A DNA stretch of 64,000 bases from positions 7,410,829 to 7,474,828 of the forward strand of contig CM119263.1 of the NCBI GenBank assembly GCA_051294375.1, in the 5' to 3' direction. The position numbers and the translations under genes are program-made. Every line of letters starts with the position of its first letter. The stretch's first letter is position 1. Shown here one piece after another: positions 39,960-56,143 of this stretch. The notes beneath the pieces are model-generated. The model worked only from the letters and a program-made list of their open reading frames with translations, ran no database searches and was not told the origin of the DNA. The DNA comes from Paraspadella gotoi (Eukaryota > Chaetognatha).

Positions 39960-42084
39960 CCTTGAATCGATTCTCCTCCGGTGGCGGAAAAGAATCTTGC
40001 CGGTTAATTTGCTTTATGAGAAAATCGTTCTTGATTCTCTGCAATGCGACGACCGGCTGCCACTTGTCTTACTTTCAGTCTCTCTATTTTTTTTTTTGTC
40101 TCTCTCATATATTTTTTAATTCATCCTTCATTTTTTAAAAAAATATTTTCCACTATTTTTCTGTTTCTCTTTTTTGACTCTTCCTTTAATTTTGTTTTCT
40201 CCTTATCCTTTCATACTTGTTAGTATCCGACTTCCCCTTTCCCAATTTCTTTTTTCTCTCTTCTCTCGCCTTAACCACCCTTTTCCCTTTGGCGTCGGGT
40301 TACGCCCACTTCCTTCTTTTCTCGCGTCTCCATTCAGATCCTCTTTGTCGTTTTCGATTACATCCTCCACGGATGTAGTAGTATTCATTTACACAAACCG
40401 AAAAAAGAAATCTAGATCGATGAGAGAAAAAAAAACAAGAGAAACGAAACGCGTATTACGAAAATTTTCTCCACGCGTAACGTCAACCGTCAGATTACGC
40501 TTTTTCGGCCGACGAACGGCGCACGCGCATTGTCAACGCCCGTACTCGCGAGCGAGTCGAACAAAAGAACAATGAGCGAAACGACGGGCAAATTTTTATT
40601 TGGGAAAAAAAAGGAGAAATCATGCCTGCTCGTATATACTAACTCTCGCGTGCATTGATGTTCGCACGCAGATGCTCATTTTCCAGTCAGAATTTGTGTT
40701 TCCTTGTCTTTTTTTTTTTTGGGCGTCGATCCGGGTGACAATGACCGGACAAAAGGCTGACGATAGGAGACAAAAAAGGTGCGCGTACGTCATGGCACAC
40801 GAAGCGCCACATGTACGAACAGGGAATGAACGAAAGAAACAGGGGGGGGCAATCCCATCTACAATTGACAATTGACAATCTACCATTGACTGTCAACGGC
40901 ATCGTTTCGACGCTATTTAGGATCGCGTACGCCGTACGACGGCTGTACGAGTCTTTTCTTTTCTTGCTTGGATTTGGTTCCGACGAGATCGCGTACTACG
41001 AAGAAGACAAAACATTTTTTCTTCTTTTTACGATTTCTCATTTCCTAATCAGTAAGGAACTACCGAAAGTCTTACTACGTCCGTCTCTATCTCTCTCTCT
41101 CTCGCTCTCTCTCTCTCCTCACCAGTAAGGCAAGAAAAGGTTTACATCTTGGTTATTATAACCGAATTGTTCTTTTTTTCCTATCGTCTTCGTCGTCGTC
41201 ATTGTCGTCTTTGTAAACTGGATTCTCCGTCGTAAATGCAATTCGAGACTCAGAGAGAGGGAGAGCGAGAGGCAGCGTCTTCAGTGTCCAGCGCCTTCCC
41301 GCGTCTCGCTGCGGCGTCCCGCGTTCGCTGATTCGCGCTGCCGCTGAAAGAGAATCGCTTTGAAATAAAACTGACCATTTTTGGACGACAAGGCTCGAAA
41401 AAGCTGCCTCGTTTATTCCTGTGACTGTTTGCCATGAAGGCCGCTGCTCCGCCGCTTTTTTCCTTCGGCGCGTCGTCCTCCTCGTCGTCGTTTTCGTCGT
41501 CATCTGTGAACCAAAAAAAATGCTGCGGCGAAGCTGCGGCCAGCGGCGACTGCGGCGCGGATTTCTGAAATAGGAAAGAAAGAAAGAAAGAGAAAAAAAA
41601 AGAAAATTTCGAAGATAGAGAATAAAAAAGGGTTCTTTTTTTTTTCAGTGGCCAGTCCTTTTCAGCAAAAACCTTCCTCCCCTTTAGACTTTCAATGTTT
41701 TTTTACCATCTTTTTTTTCCCCGGCTATTTTTCTATTTTTTTTTTCTCCTATATTTTTCTATTTCTTTTTCTAAAACCATTCTTGGTGGACGTAACAAGG
41801 TTAGAAAAGAAAGAAAGGTCAAAGACCTTTTAGCCGACACTTAATTGTCAGTTTTTAAAAAAGGTTTAACTTTAAAGATCCGCGATTGAAACATCGCGGG
41901 ATTGATGAGCGGGGTGTCTCCAAAATCATTTTCTTTTTTTTCTTTTCACCGACGTCAACGCCGATCGCCGTTGGTCGTCTTCGTCGTTCGTCCTTCGTTC
42001 GTTCGTCGTTCGTCGATCCAGTCGCTTTCGTCCTTGGACGATTGTGATTTGTGGAGCGATTTCTTTGGATGAGTTGTTCTCGAT
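39960..42084. other. non-coding, with CpG-rich patches
   Basis: Positions 40440-40570 are CpG-rich and include GGCGCACGCGCATT, close to an NRF-1 site. ACAATTGACAATTGACAATC is at 40861-40880. Minus-strand 41156-41503 is open for 115 codons with a partly non-repetitive peptide (GINEAAFSSLVVQKW) between Thr/Arg-rich and Asp-rich repeat ends. I cannot assign it, so it stays uncalled. CGTTCGTCGTTCG words near 41990-42012 form a short repeat. Confidence 0.4.
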
Positions 42085-42147
42085 CACGTGACCGCGTTCG
42101 ACTCGGAGTTCACGTGACCATCGAACGCGCGTGATGGTCACGTGACC
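42085..42147. promoter_or_regulatory. three E-boxes, two in a perfect inverted repeat
   Basis: CACGTG occurs at 42085-42090, 42111-42116 and 42139-42144. The last two lie in an inverted repeat: TCACGTGACCATC (42110-42122) and GATGGTCACGTGA (42133-42145), loop 10 bp. Each site is TCACGTGA-like. Binding by bHLH-zip factors of the MITF/TFE or USF type is an inference. Confidence 0.5.
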
Positions 42148-44825
<2,678 letters not shown>

Positions 44826-46184
44826 TATCTCTAAAATTGCTTCGGAAAAAGAAATTTTCCTCAGACTCGAATTCCTAGATGATGGTTTTTCTGGAACCAT
44901 TTAAAGGTTCTAAAAGCCTCCAGTTTTTTTTTTCTCTCTCTCTCTTTTTCCTTTCTATTTCCTTCCCTTTTTTTTCCTTATTTCCTTATTTTCCATCGAA
45001 GAAGCGTTTTTATTGCGCCGTTGGAAGCCATTTTTACTTCGCCCCTCCGAAAGTCTGACCATTTTTATTTCTCTTTGAAAACCGGCGACGGCAGCGGCGG
45101 CCCGTTTTTCTCCACTACTGGCAACAAAGAGCTAAGCTGCGTCCATAACCCTTTTACTGCGGCGGCGGAGGCGGCGGCGGCCGCGCCGTACTCCGCTCTA
45201 TCCCCTTTCAGTCGCCTCCTTCTCTCACCACCTCCCCACCCCCCCTCTTTCCCCTCTCTTCATTATTTCGAGGAATCGTAGAACATTTGAGTCGAAACAA
45301 AAATCGTGGAATATTAGAGTTTTATTCTTTTGAGGCTTCGAAATGATCTGTCACGATTTGGAGTCGGAGTTGTCACATTTTCCCCCTTTTTGGGGGGGGG
45401 GCGGCGGGAAGTGAGGCGGAGTGACAGTGCGCAGAGTACGGCGTGAAAAGTGTTGACAAAACGTCGTTGATTGACTTAAGGTGAGAGGAAAAGAAAAAGT
45501 GGGAGGCGGCGAATCGGGATTTTCTGCGTGAGTCCTCACGCGTGACGCTGAAGCGGTCGACCGGTTCCGTTGGGGTCCTCCCTCTAGCTTTTTTTTGGGG
45601 GGAGGGGGGGGCAGAAGCTACTAAAGAATCGGCCTTGACTCGGAAAACGTTTGGATATGTTTAAAATATAATTGTCAATTGAATAGACTGGACTGTAAAT
45701 GTGAATAGACTGGACTGTAAATGTGTTTTATTTTCTTTTATTATTTCCTTCTTTGTCTTCACTAATCCCAGTTGTTGGTCGCAATTTTCTTTTGTTTTTT
45801 TCAAGCGTCATTTTGAGGGGCAACGCTCGATCGGAAATTTATCACTCCTACATGGTTAATGAAATAAACCTAAAAGAAAGTCAACCAATCAGATATAATA
45901 ATGATAGTTTTAGAAACTGTCTTATTAGAGAGGATAAAAAAGCGACGTATCGTTAGGGATGAAAAAACAAGATCGGTTCATCCAATGTGTTGTGCCACAG
46001 TGACTCTATTTTCACGTTTATTTCCCTTTAATCACAAGATATGATATGACATGACATTACATGACATGACTAAAAAACTTTCATAGCCCGTATATTTATT
46101 ACATGCACTGCATCGAAATTCCATTTTGATTCATTATAGTTTTAAGATTTCCTAAAATGAGCAACCAAATATAGACGAATTATA
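44826..46184. other. non-coding stretch
   Basis: GGCGGCGGAGGCGGCGGC at about 45159-45180, a run of G at 45391-45401, and a perfect 22-bp tandem duplication at 45681-45724 (AATAGACTGGACTGTAAATG). CATGACATTACATGACATGA is near 46050. No gene seen. Confidence 0.5.
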
Positions 46185-46310
46185 TGCATTTTTAACGTAA
46201 GTGGGACAGACTGACGGACAGACATACCGACCGACAGACTGACCGAAAAGTGATTTATCGAGTACTCGCGAAGCAACTAAAAACGCAACAATAATACTCT
46301 TCCGTTAAAA
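46185..46310 (-). repeat. dispersed repeat, copy 2
   Basis: Reverse complement of the repeat at 231-352. It carries ACAGACATACCGACCGACAG and ACTAAAAACGCAAC. The match may extend weakly beyond 46185 towards 46170. Confidence 0.55.
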
Positions 46311-46788
46311 TTACGATTCGGATTTTATTTCGTTTAATTCTCCCTTCGTTATTATCGGACTGTACTGTAGGCGAAAAAAAGATCGATGAGGGAGAAAAAA
46401 GGGCGGGAGATTTTGAATCAGCGAAGTCCCCTTTTTACAAGATTCGTTCTAAAGTACATACTTTTAGTTAACTAACATCTATGTACAGCTCGTTCAAAAT
46501 CCTATTTCTTGATTGTAAATGTCTTTGAATCGTATTATGAGTGTAATGAATCAAATCAAATCTTATCCTTTTCATTCTGTCCCTATCAAACGCCACAATT
46601 TTCTTGCTACCACTTTCCCACTCCTCATCCCACGCCGATTCTTCCTCACCCCTCTCCCCACTCCCCTCCCCCTCTCCCTCGCTGCCCCGCTCCCACATCT
46701 TCACGTCTTATTAATATTATTGTAGCCCCGAATCTTTCGCGGGGATTTTAATTATTTTTCGATTCATTTCTCATTTCTCTGAGTGCGA
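46311..46788. other. non-coding stretch
   Basis: Ordinary sequence with pyrimidine-rich CCCCTCTCC near 46650-46690. No gene seen. Confidence 0.5.
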
Positions 46789-48315
<1,527 letters not shown>

Positions 48316-48368
<53 letters not shown>

Positions 48369-48478
48369 CTCTTCCTCTCTCTCTCGTCTCTCTCTCTCTC
48401 TCTTTTTTTTTCTTTCTCTCTCTCTCAACTCGATCTGGCACTAGCAGAAAACAAAAAACTGGAATAGAACGAAACAAA

Positions 48479-48559
<81 letters not shown>

Positions 48560-48562
48560 GAG
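48316..48562. repeat. close inverted pair of CT and GA tracts
   Basis: CT-rich 48316-48425 is followed by GA-rich 48481-48562 after 55 bp. This is the tightest such pair in the window. A short (GAAT)n run follows at 48562-48580. Confidence 0.88.
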
Positions 48563-49405
<843 letters not shown>

Positions 49406-50243
49406 CTTAGACTGAGAGGTAGAATGAAAAACAACAACATCAAAAACTACAACTACAACCCAGAATTGATTTTCTCCGATCCCAAAAAAAGGGAAAAAAA
49501 ACCTGGATACTCTCGAGATCTAATTATTCGATCTTTGAATCGTAAGAAGAAAAAAAAACGCGTCGTATTATTTTCGTTCTTGTTGTTGTCGTTTATAATC
49601 TCCGTCGCTATTACTCATTTTTTGAGTCCTTGAACACGCCATCCCCCACCTCGCGTGGCCATTCCCCGCGACCCCTTTTACATAACAATAAACAACCGTT
49701 TGTATAATCGAAAAGGACAAACTGTTGCGCAACTCGAAATCCCGCAAGTGACAGTCGCGGTTCTTTAAGATCAAACCTTTGGCAAATTCTCCGAGTCGTG
49801 ATGAAGCCCCGTTAGAAACCTGAATTGGATAGACTGCCCTCTGCTAAAAAACGAGACGTATACGAAAAATCTCGCTTTTACGCCCAGGAGACAACCCTTA
49901 CCCCGGGCAACCTAGAACCCACCTTCAATTTTTTTCCCATGAAACGGTCCGTCTCTCCGTGACCCACATACGGGCGCTTCTTCCTTCGTTCGCCTTCGGT
50001 CAATTACATCCGGTCTTCGGCGTGGTCACTCCTGCGTCGGCTACGGGGTCACCAAAGGTCACGCAGATGTTTCCAATTTCGACGCTTGTTTGTTGCTTCT
50101 GCCGACGGACGATCCGCCGCCGCCGCCGCCGCCGCCGCCGCAGCCGATTCCCCCTTTCTTTCTCCAGCGTCGCTTTTTAATTAAATCCTTTCCTCCTTTT
50201 CACCCCGATTTCCAGTTTTCCGGAGCAGACGTCTCGTCTGAAG
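49406..50243. other. non-coding stretch with (CCG)n
   Basis: CCG units occur at 50114-50143. The plus-strand frame over 49959-50180 is not low complexity in its first 45 residues (for example GVVTPASATGSPKVTQMFP), but I recognise nothing in it. Confidence 0.4.
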
Positions 50244-50244
50244 T

Positions 50245-50339
<95 letters not shown>

Positions 50340-50340
50340 A
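50244..50340 (+). repeat. (CTTT)n microsatellite, about 95 bp
   Basis: A pure CTTT array, followed by degenerate TTTC sequence. Confidence 0.96.
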
Positions 50341-51169
50341 TCTTCATATCTTTCTATTTTTTCCCTTTCTTTGTTTCTTTCTTTTCTTTCTTTTTCTGGT
50401 TGTCTAAACTTCTAAGCCTTTATATGGAAAAATACTGGACATATAAGTTTTCTAACCTTCCCCCCCTTTTNNNNNNNNNNNNNNNNNNNNNNNNNTCTCC
50501 CCCCTTTTTCCTTTCACCGTTTCCCCCCCTATCCCTCTCCTGCCCTCTTAGCTATTTCTCCTCCCATCTCCTCTCTTTTTTTGTTTAGAGGACTGGGATT
50601 CTCTTCTCTTCTTTCTCTCTCGCGCTGAAAAAAAAAACTTCGTCAAAAAATATCCGATCGCCACCGCTCTCCTTAAATATCCAACCTTTCACCCCCTCTC
50701 TCTCTCTCTCTCTCTCTCTCTTAATCAGTGTTACATTACTGTTTCGTCGTTCTTCTTCTAACGTGTGTCATCTCTCTCTCTCTCCTCTCTCTTTCCTCGT
50801 CTCTCACGTCTCGTAGTCTCTCGTCCTCAACCGCTCCCTCTCTCTCGATGGTCTTCATCTCTCTCTCCGTCTCTCCTCTGCATCTCTCGTCTCGTCTCTC
50901 TCTCCTCCCCTTTTCAAACTCTCCGCCATCCCCTGCGGTTTGACCCGAGCCTGGCCTAACATCTAAGGAGCTTTTTCCTTCAAATTCTTATTTTTCATAC
51001 CCAACTTTTACTGTTGTTTGCTCGCCGGGGTCGACGGGGGCCCCGAGGTACCGGGGTAGAGCTCTGGGGTTCGGCCGTACTGAGTTTCGTTATGTTGTAA
51101 ATACTCGAGTTTATCAGAGCCTTAGTTCACTGCGTTTTATTTGTGTGCTGTGGAGGAAGGAAAAGGAGA
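50341..51169. other. non-coding, pyrimidine-rich, 25-N gap
   Basis: The gap is at 50471-50495. The stretch CAGTGTTACAT...CTTCTTCTAACGTGTGTCAT (50727-50770) resembles the reverse complement of 24056-24098 with added bases, again next to a CT tract. From about 50.9 kb the sequence has the same irregular look as 10-21 kb. No gene seen. Confidence 0.45.
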
Positions 51170-51207
51170 GAGAGAGAGAGGAGAGAGAGAAGAGAGGAGA
51201 GAGAGAG

Positions 51208-51260
<53 letters not shown>

Positions 51261-51290
51261 GCAGAGAGAGAGAGCAGAGAGAGAGAGATC
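51170..51290 (+). repeat. interrupted (GA)n tract
   Basis: GA units broken by GGAG, TAGA and GCAGA variants, purest at 51210-51256. Confidence 0.92.
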
Positions 51291-51419
51291 CGTGTGGGAG
51301 AGAGTTTAAGTTTTTTTTTTCTTCGAAGAAGGCGAAGCTTCCTGCCCTGGCCAGAAATGGGGCAAGAAGGGATTCCAAAGAGAAAAAGGGAGGTGGCGGG
51401 AGAGGGGTGTTGCGGGAGC

Positions 51420-51990
51420 TGCTGCATTCCCACTGCCTCCTTAACTCTTTTCCGAGCCCACCCCGCTCGCCAGCGACAAAGAACGGTGTTTTTATTTCCA
51501 ATTGCTTCTCTGTCTGGTGTCTGTCTGCCTTTTGCTTTTTCTTTTCGCCCCCCACCATCCAACCGTCTTCTACCGATCTCACCATCTATTACTGTCTACT
51601 CGTTTCTTAGGTGCCGCGGGAGGTTGATGTTTCTTTACTTTTTGCGACCGAGACTGACGACGACGACGAACTGAACGACGGACTGGCACACGACGACGAC
51701 GGACAGCGCACGCGACACGACGACGACCGACGACGGACGACGACGACGACGACGACGGGGATATGGCATCGAGCAGCACAATCCCGATGTTTCTCGGGGT
51801 TAATCACTTGTTATCTTTACAGTATCCATTCATCGAAAATGAAGGTAACACATTTTGCGATCGATTTAATTCCGAGCGGCCTCTCTCGGCCGCTCTCGGC
51901 TAGCCCTCAGCCTGACCGGGGCTCGCGCGTCTCCGTTTTTCTACTGGGTCACTCTGGTCTCGAGAAACGAGGAAAACTTCTATTTTTTTA
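51420..51990 (+). repeat. degraded copy of 53.26-53.79 kb
   Basis: Co-linear anchors: GCCAGCGACAAAG (51470 and 53312), TTTTTATTTCCAATT (51490 and 53331), GCACAATCCCGATGTTTCTC (51776 and 53608), CATCGAAAATGAAGGTAA (51830 and 53651), ATTTTGCGATCGATTTAATT (51852 and 53672), GAGAAACGAGGAAAACTTCT (51962 and 53771). This copy has extra bases throughout. Its GAC-rich part (51654-51757) is irregular where the other copy is pure. Confidence 0.85.
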
Positions 51991-53230
51991 GTGGATCTGC
52001 TTACTCAGCAGATCCCGACTTTATAACTCGAACTCATTTTTTATAACTCACTTTTTTCGGTCCGTCGGTCCGGCCCCCTCAATAATTGTCAGGGTCACCG
52101 ACTCTTATATATGTCAGAACATCAATTAACTAACATTACTGCAAACAAAATGATGTCGCCGTCCGTCTGTCTGTCCGTCGTGGCCGTACGGTCCGTCCCA
52201 CTTCGCATAAAAAACACCAATAATCGTAGATTGATGGATGGATTTAAATGGAAATTTGAATTCGTAGTGGGAATAGGTAGCTGTGATGGATTGGAGCTGG
52301 ATATTTAAGTTTCGATGGAATCAGTCCGAGTGGAAATAGAGTTAATGGAAAGAAACAATAAAAATATGATTCACCTATTGAAACCAAATTGCTCATGAGT
52401 GGATGGCTGATTGACCTGGAAATTTTGACTATTGTGGGTAGGAAGTGTGTGATTGACAGGAATCAAGTTTTCGTGGAATAGTTTGAGTGGGAAATGAGTT
52501 TAAATGAGAAAAAAAACAAAAAACCATGTTTTAGCTAAATTGATTAATGCGTTCTTTTTCTTCCTTTTATATTAAATGTATCTGCAGATTGATATTAAAT
52601 GAGAATCAAAATGATTAATGCAGTTAATTAAAACAATTAGGAAATAACATAAATTAATACAATAATTAATTAAATTAGTCAAATCATATCCGTCCATTGC
52701 CGTCCTCTTAGGCAAAATGCTCCTGAACAAGAGCATAACTCGCCTCGTATTGGCCTGGTTGGATTGGAATTAAATTTTGTGTGTGGGTAGAAAGCTGTGG
52801 TGATAAAGCTGGATATAAAAATGTTCGATGGAATCCGTGTGATGGAAATTGTTTAAATGAAAAAACACTAAAGTCGAATTTTACTAAATCTTTTTACTTA
52901 TTTTTAAAAACCAATAAATACTCTATAATCCATAATTGGAATGGATAGATGAGTTGAAATTTTGTTGTGTGTGGTAGGAAAGGTCGGAATGACGAAAGCT
53001 TGATATAAAGTTTCAGTGGAAAACGTCCACGCTGCGAAATGAGTTTAAATGAAAAAAAATATGAGTACATCTTCACTGTTTGAATCTTTTTATTTATTTA
53101 TTTTAACCGCATGATAGTTTGAGATGAAAGTTTTGTGAGCCGGTAGGAAAGTAGTGAATGAAGCTAGATATAAGATTTTGACCGGAATGCAAGTTGAAAA
53201 ATATGCAAGTGAAAAAAATAGGAATGCAAG
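51991..53230 (+). repeat. relative of the foldback element with ~175-bp units
   Basis: Begins with a perfect hairpin, GGATCTGCT (51993-52001), loop TACTC, AGCAGATCC (52007-52015), then CGGTCCGTCGGTCC and GTCCGTCTGTCTGTCC (52165-52180). Downstream, a unit containing TGTGTGTGGTAGGAAAG and GAGTTTAAATGA recurs near 52235, 52410, 52760, 52935 and 53120, so the spacing is about 175 bp or twice that. The order (hairpin, GTCC words, unit) matches 31436 and 62835. No coding capacity is seen. Confidence 0.6.
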
Positions 53231-53259
53231 TTAAAAAATCCTTAAGCACATACAGGGGA

Positions 53260-53559
53260 GCTGCGATTCCTCACCTTGCCCCCTTACTCTTTCTCGAGCC
53301 CACCCCCTACGCCAGCGACAAAGACGCGTGTTTTTATTTCCAATTAGCTTCTCTGTCTGTCGTCTTGTCTGCCTTTTGTCTTTTTCTTTNNNNNNNNNNN
53401 NNNNNNNNNNNNNNNNNNNNNNNNNNNNNNNNNNNNNNNNNNNNNNNNNNNNNNNNNNNNNNNNNNNNNNNNNNNNNNNNNNNNNNNNNNNNNNNNNNNN
53501 NNNNNNNNNNNNNNNNNNNNNNNNNNNNNNNNNNNNNNNNNNNNNNNNNNNNNNNNNNN

Positions 53560-53594
<35 letters not shown>

Positions 53595-53790
53595 GGATGG
53601 CATCCGCAGCACAATCCCGATGTTTCTCGGGTATCACTTTACTTTACTTTCATCGAAAATGAAGGTAAACATTTTGCGATCGATTTAATTCCAGCGCCTC
53701 TCTCGGCCGCTCTCGGCCTCAGCCTCTGACGCTCGCGCGTCTCCCGATTTTGACTGGGTCACTCTGTCTCGAGAAACGAGGAAAACTTCT
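53260..53790 (+). repeat. cleaner copy of 51.42-51.99 kb, with gap
   Basis: Partner of the block above. It contains 170 N at 53390-53559 followed by a pure (GAC)n array to 53591, where the other copy has a continuous sequence. The two copies flank the unit array, so the whole is a direct duplication around a repeat. Confidence 0.8.
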
Positions 53791-53877
53791 TTTTTTTAAA
53801 TTTTATTTTCGAAGTTTTAATTTATTTTTCGTCTGATCGAATTTGGAAATTAATCGGGAATGAGTTTTTTTAATCTA

Positions 53878-53882
53878 TCTTA

Positions 53883-53967
<85 letters not shown>

Positions 53968-54031
53968 CTTTTACCTATCTATCTATATATCTCTTAACTA
54001 TCTATATCATTTTTCGAATATTCTTTTTCTT

Positions 54032-54127
<96 letters not shown>

Positions 54128-54180
54128 ATTTATTTATCTAGTAACTATCTATATCATTTTTCGAATATTCTTTTTCTGTT
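53878..54180 (+). repeat. two (TATC)n arrays in a 148-bp duplication
   Basis: TATC arrays at 53882-53967 and 54033-54127. Each is followed by AACTATCTATATCATTTTTC...GAATATTCTTTTTCT (53996 and 54143), so array plus tail was duplicated as one unit of about 148 bp. Confidence 0.92.
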
Positions 54181-54694
54181 TGTACACTTGGTTCGAGCTT
54201 ATATGAATATTTTTTTTTATCATATTATCTCTTCTTATTTACATATAAATATAACTAATGATTTTGACAAATAATTTTTTTTTATTCATCTTGTTGTTTT
54301 TCTTGTCTTTTACATTAAAAAAATTAAACTTACTACCTTATTTATATGACTTAAATTGCGATATAGATAGAATGATAAATCATAAAATCAAAGAATTCAC
54401 TATGAAACCTTTTCATATCGTTGTTTGATTAGATAGAGGAAAATTTGCTTTATCATTGAAACGTCGAAAATCATGTTAAATTGTACATTGACGATTTCGG
54501 ATAAAATTCTTTTTTCGATCCTTCATTCAATCTTTCCTTTTTCATTACTTCACGTAAAAAAAATCCCAAAAGCGAGAATGGGTTATCAGTAACAGAGTAA
54601 ACAAAGTTCTTCCTTTCTGTTGGGTTACAATAAATGTGTGCCGTGTGGGGTTCAATCCCTTGTTCTTTTTCGAACTTTACGTCTTTGTATCGGC

Positions 54695-54729
<35 letters not shown>

Positions 54730-56047
54730 AGGCGGCGGCGGCGTGCAGAGTAAGGAATTCCTTTTCTTTAATGATATGCAAAATCGTCAGAAAGATTGCA
54801 TTGATTAAAACGCAACAACAAAAAAGGAGAAGAAGCATAGGATTCATATTTAAATCGAATTTATAAATAATTCTGAATGCAAATTTAGTTTTGGGACAGT
54901 AAGTGCCATTTCCCTTAAAATCTGCGCATCAAAAAGACGGCCCAAACTATTTTTATAATTTCGTTCTCTTTTAAAAAAAAAACCCACCTTAAGTTTATAA
55001 ATAGTGGCTATGTATCAATGTATCTACGTAAAAATGAAACAAAATTTAGGACTATTTTAAATAAAGGAATCAAGAAATTAATAATATTGCGATGTTATGT
55101 ATCAACAAGTCTTAAGACGCGCGGAGGGATGACGAGGGAGGAAGAAAAAAAATAAGAAGTTGAAAAGCGAATCGAGAGTTTTGCGCGCCAATCAGAAGAA
55201 AGGGGGATTTTTCACGGACCAATCAGAAGCCTCCTTTCGAACCGCGCTCCCTCGATCTTTTTTCGCGAAAGAAATGGGAGGGGAAGGATTCTTCTTCTTT
55301 CAACAAAATTCTGCGCGGGATTCGGAATCCGGTGACTCACTTAACTCGAACGAGAGCGGGAGAGAAGAGAGAGAAGAGGAGAGAAGGAGATGAAATCTCG
55401 GAGATGACGAGCATGAGAGAAGAGAGAGGAAGAGTAGAGAGAGAGAGAGAAGATTACCTCCTCTCCTTCCTCCCCCTCTGTTCTCCCCTCAATCTCCGAC
55501 TTTCAGCCAAAAAAGGAAATATACTTTTTTTTCGAAAGACTCATTACATATCGAGAGATTTCCTCATTTTATTCGATCGAACGACGACTTCACTCGACGT
55601 AAACTAAACTCCTAATTCGCCGAGATTTAATTGTCTTCAGCTTTATAAGTTATTTAATTTTCTTAACCTTATACTCATGCTAAAAGCACTTTAATAATCT
55701 TGTATATTTTCAGCATTCTCTGAAAGCCTCGAGCTTCCTATCTTATTTATACTATTTTTCTTTCTCGCGGATTGATTTCTCAAGTGAGTTTAACTTTTTA
55801 CAGAAAAACTTCAAGCAAATTTTCCTCTCTAAAACAAAATTTACAGAAAAGTTTGCATTGAAAAGAAACAAAAAAATTTAGATGAAAGGTAAACAAAGCC
55901 TGACGAAAAAAAAAAAGCAAATTAATTTGTTTTAAAAAAAATTCGCGCGCGAATAAAATTCGAGGAATATTAATCTCCTTTCCAATTAATTTACTTTCTC
56001 ATTCAAAGCGAAAACTTTGACGTATTTTCGCTAAATTGTATTCACAT
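54181..56047. other. non-coding stretch with (CGG)n
   Basis: AT-rich to 54.6 kb. A (CGG)n array at 54689-54741 contains about 17 units with one GGAGG interruption. 55370-55455 is GA-rich. No gene seen. Confidence 0.5.
54689..54741 (+). repeat. (CGG)n trinucleotide repeat, about 52 bp
   Basis: CGG units, rare in length relative to the CT and GTC arrays. The transcript of either strand could form stable hairpins or quadruplexes. It is embedded in AT-rich sequence with no visible gene. Confidence 0.93.
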
Positions 56048-56143
56048 TTTCGCCGTAAATTTCGGGGTCAATTCGCCGTCAATTCGCCGTCAGTTCGCCG
56101 TCAATTCTCCTTCAATTCGCCGTCAATTCGCCGTCAATTCGCC
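56048..56143 (+). repeat. 11-bp minisatellite, TTCGCCGTCAA
   Basis: About eight tandem units, including TTCGCCGTCAG and TTCTCCTTCAA variants. It has the same period as the 37548 array but an unrelated sequence. Confidence 0.92.

Noticed and set aside
41156-41503. Minus-strand 115-codon frame with a partly protein-like middle
   Set aside because: Both ends are trinucleotide-repeat artefacts, the middle matches no family I know, and splice signals around it are weak.
54689-54741. Coding poly-Gly or poly-Ala tract
   Set aside because: All frames across the CGG array lack supporting sequence on either side, and the flanks are AT-rich.
56048-56143. CRISPR-like array
   Set aside because: Units are directly adjacent with no spacers and only 11 bp long, so it is a minisatellite. 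The same holds for 37548-37790, 59015-59074 and 61875-62185.
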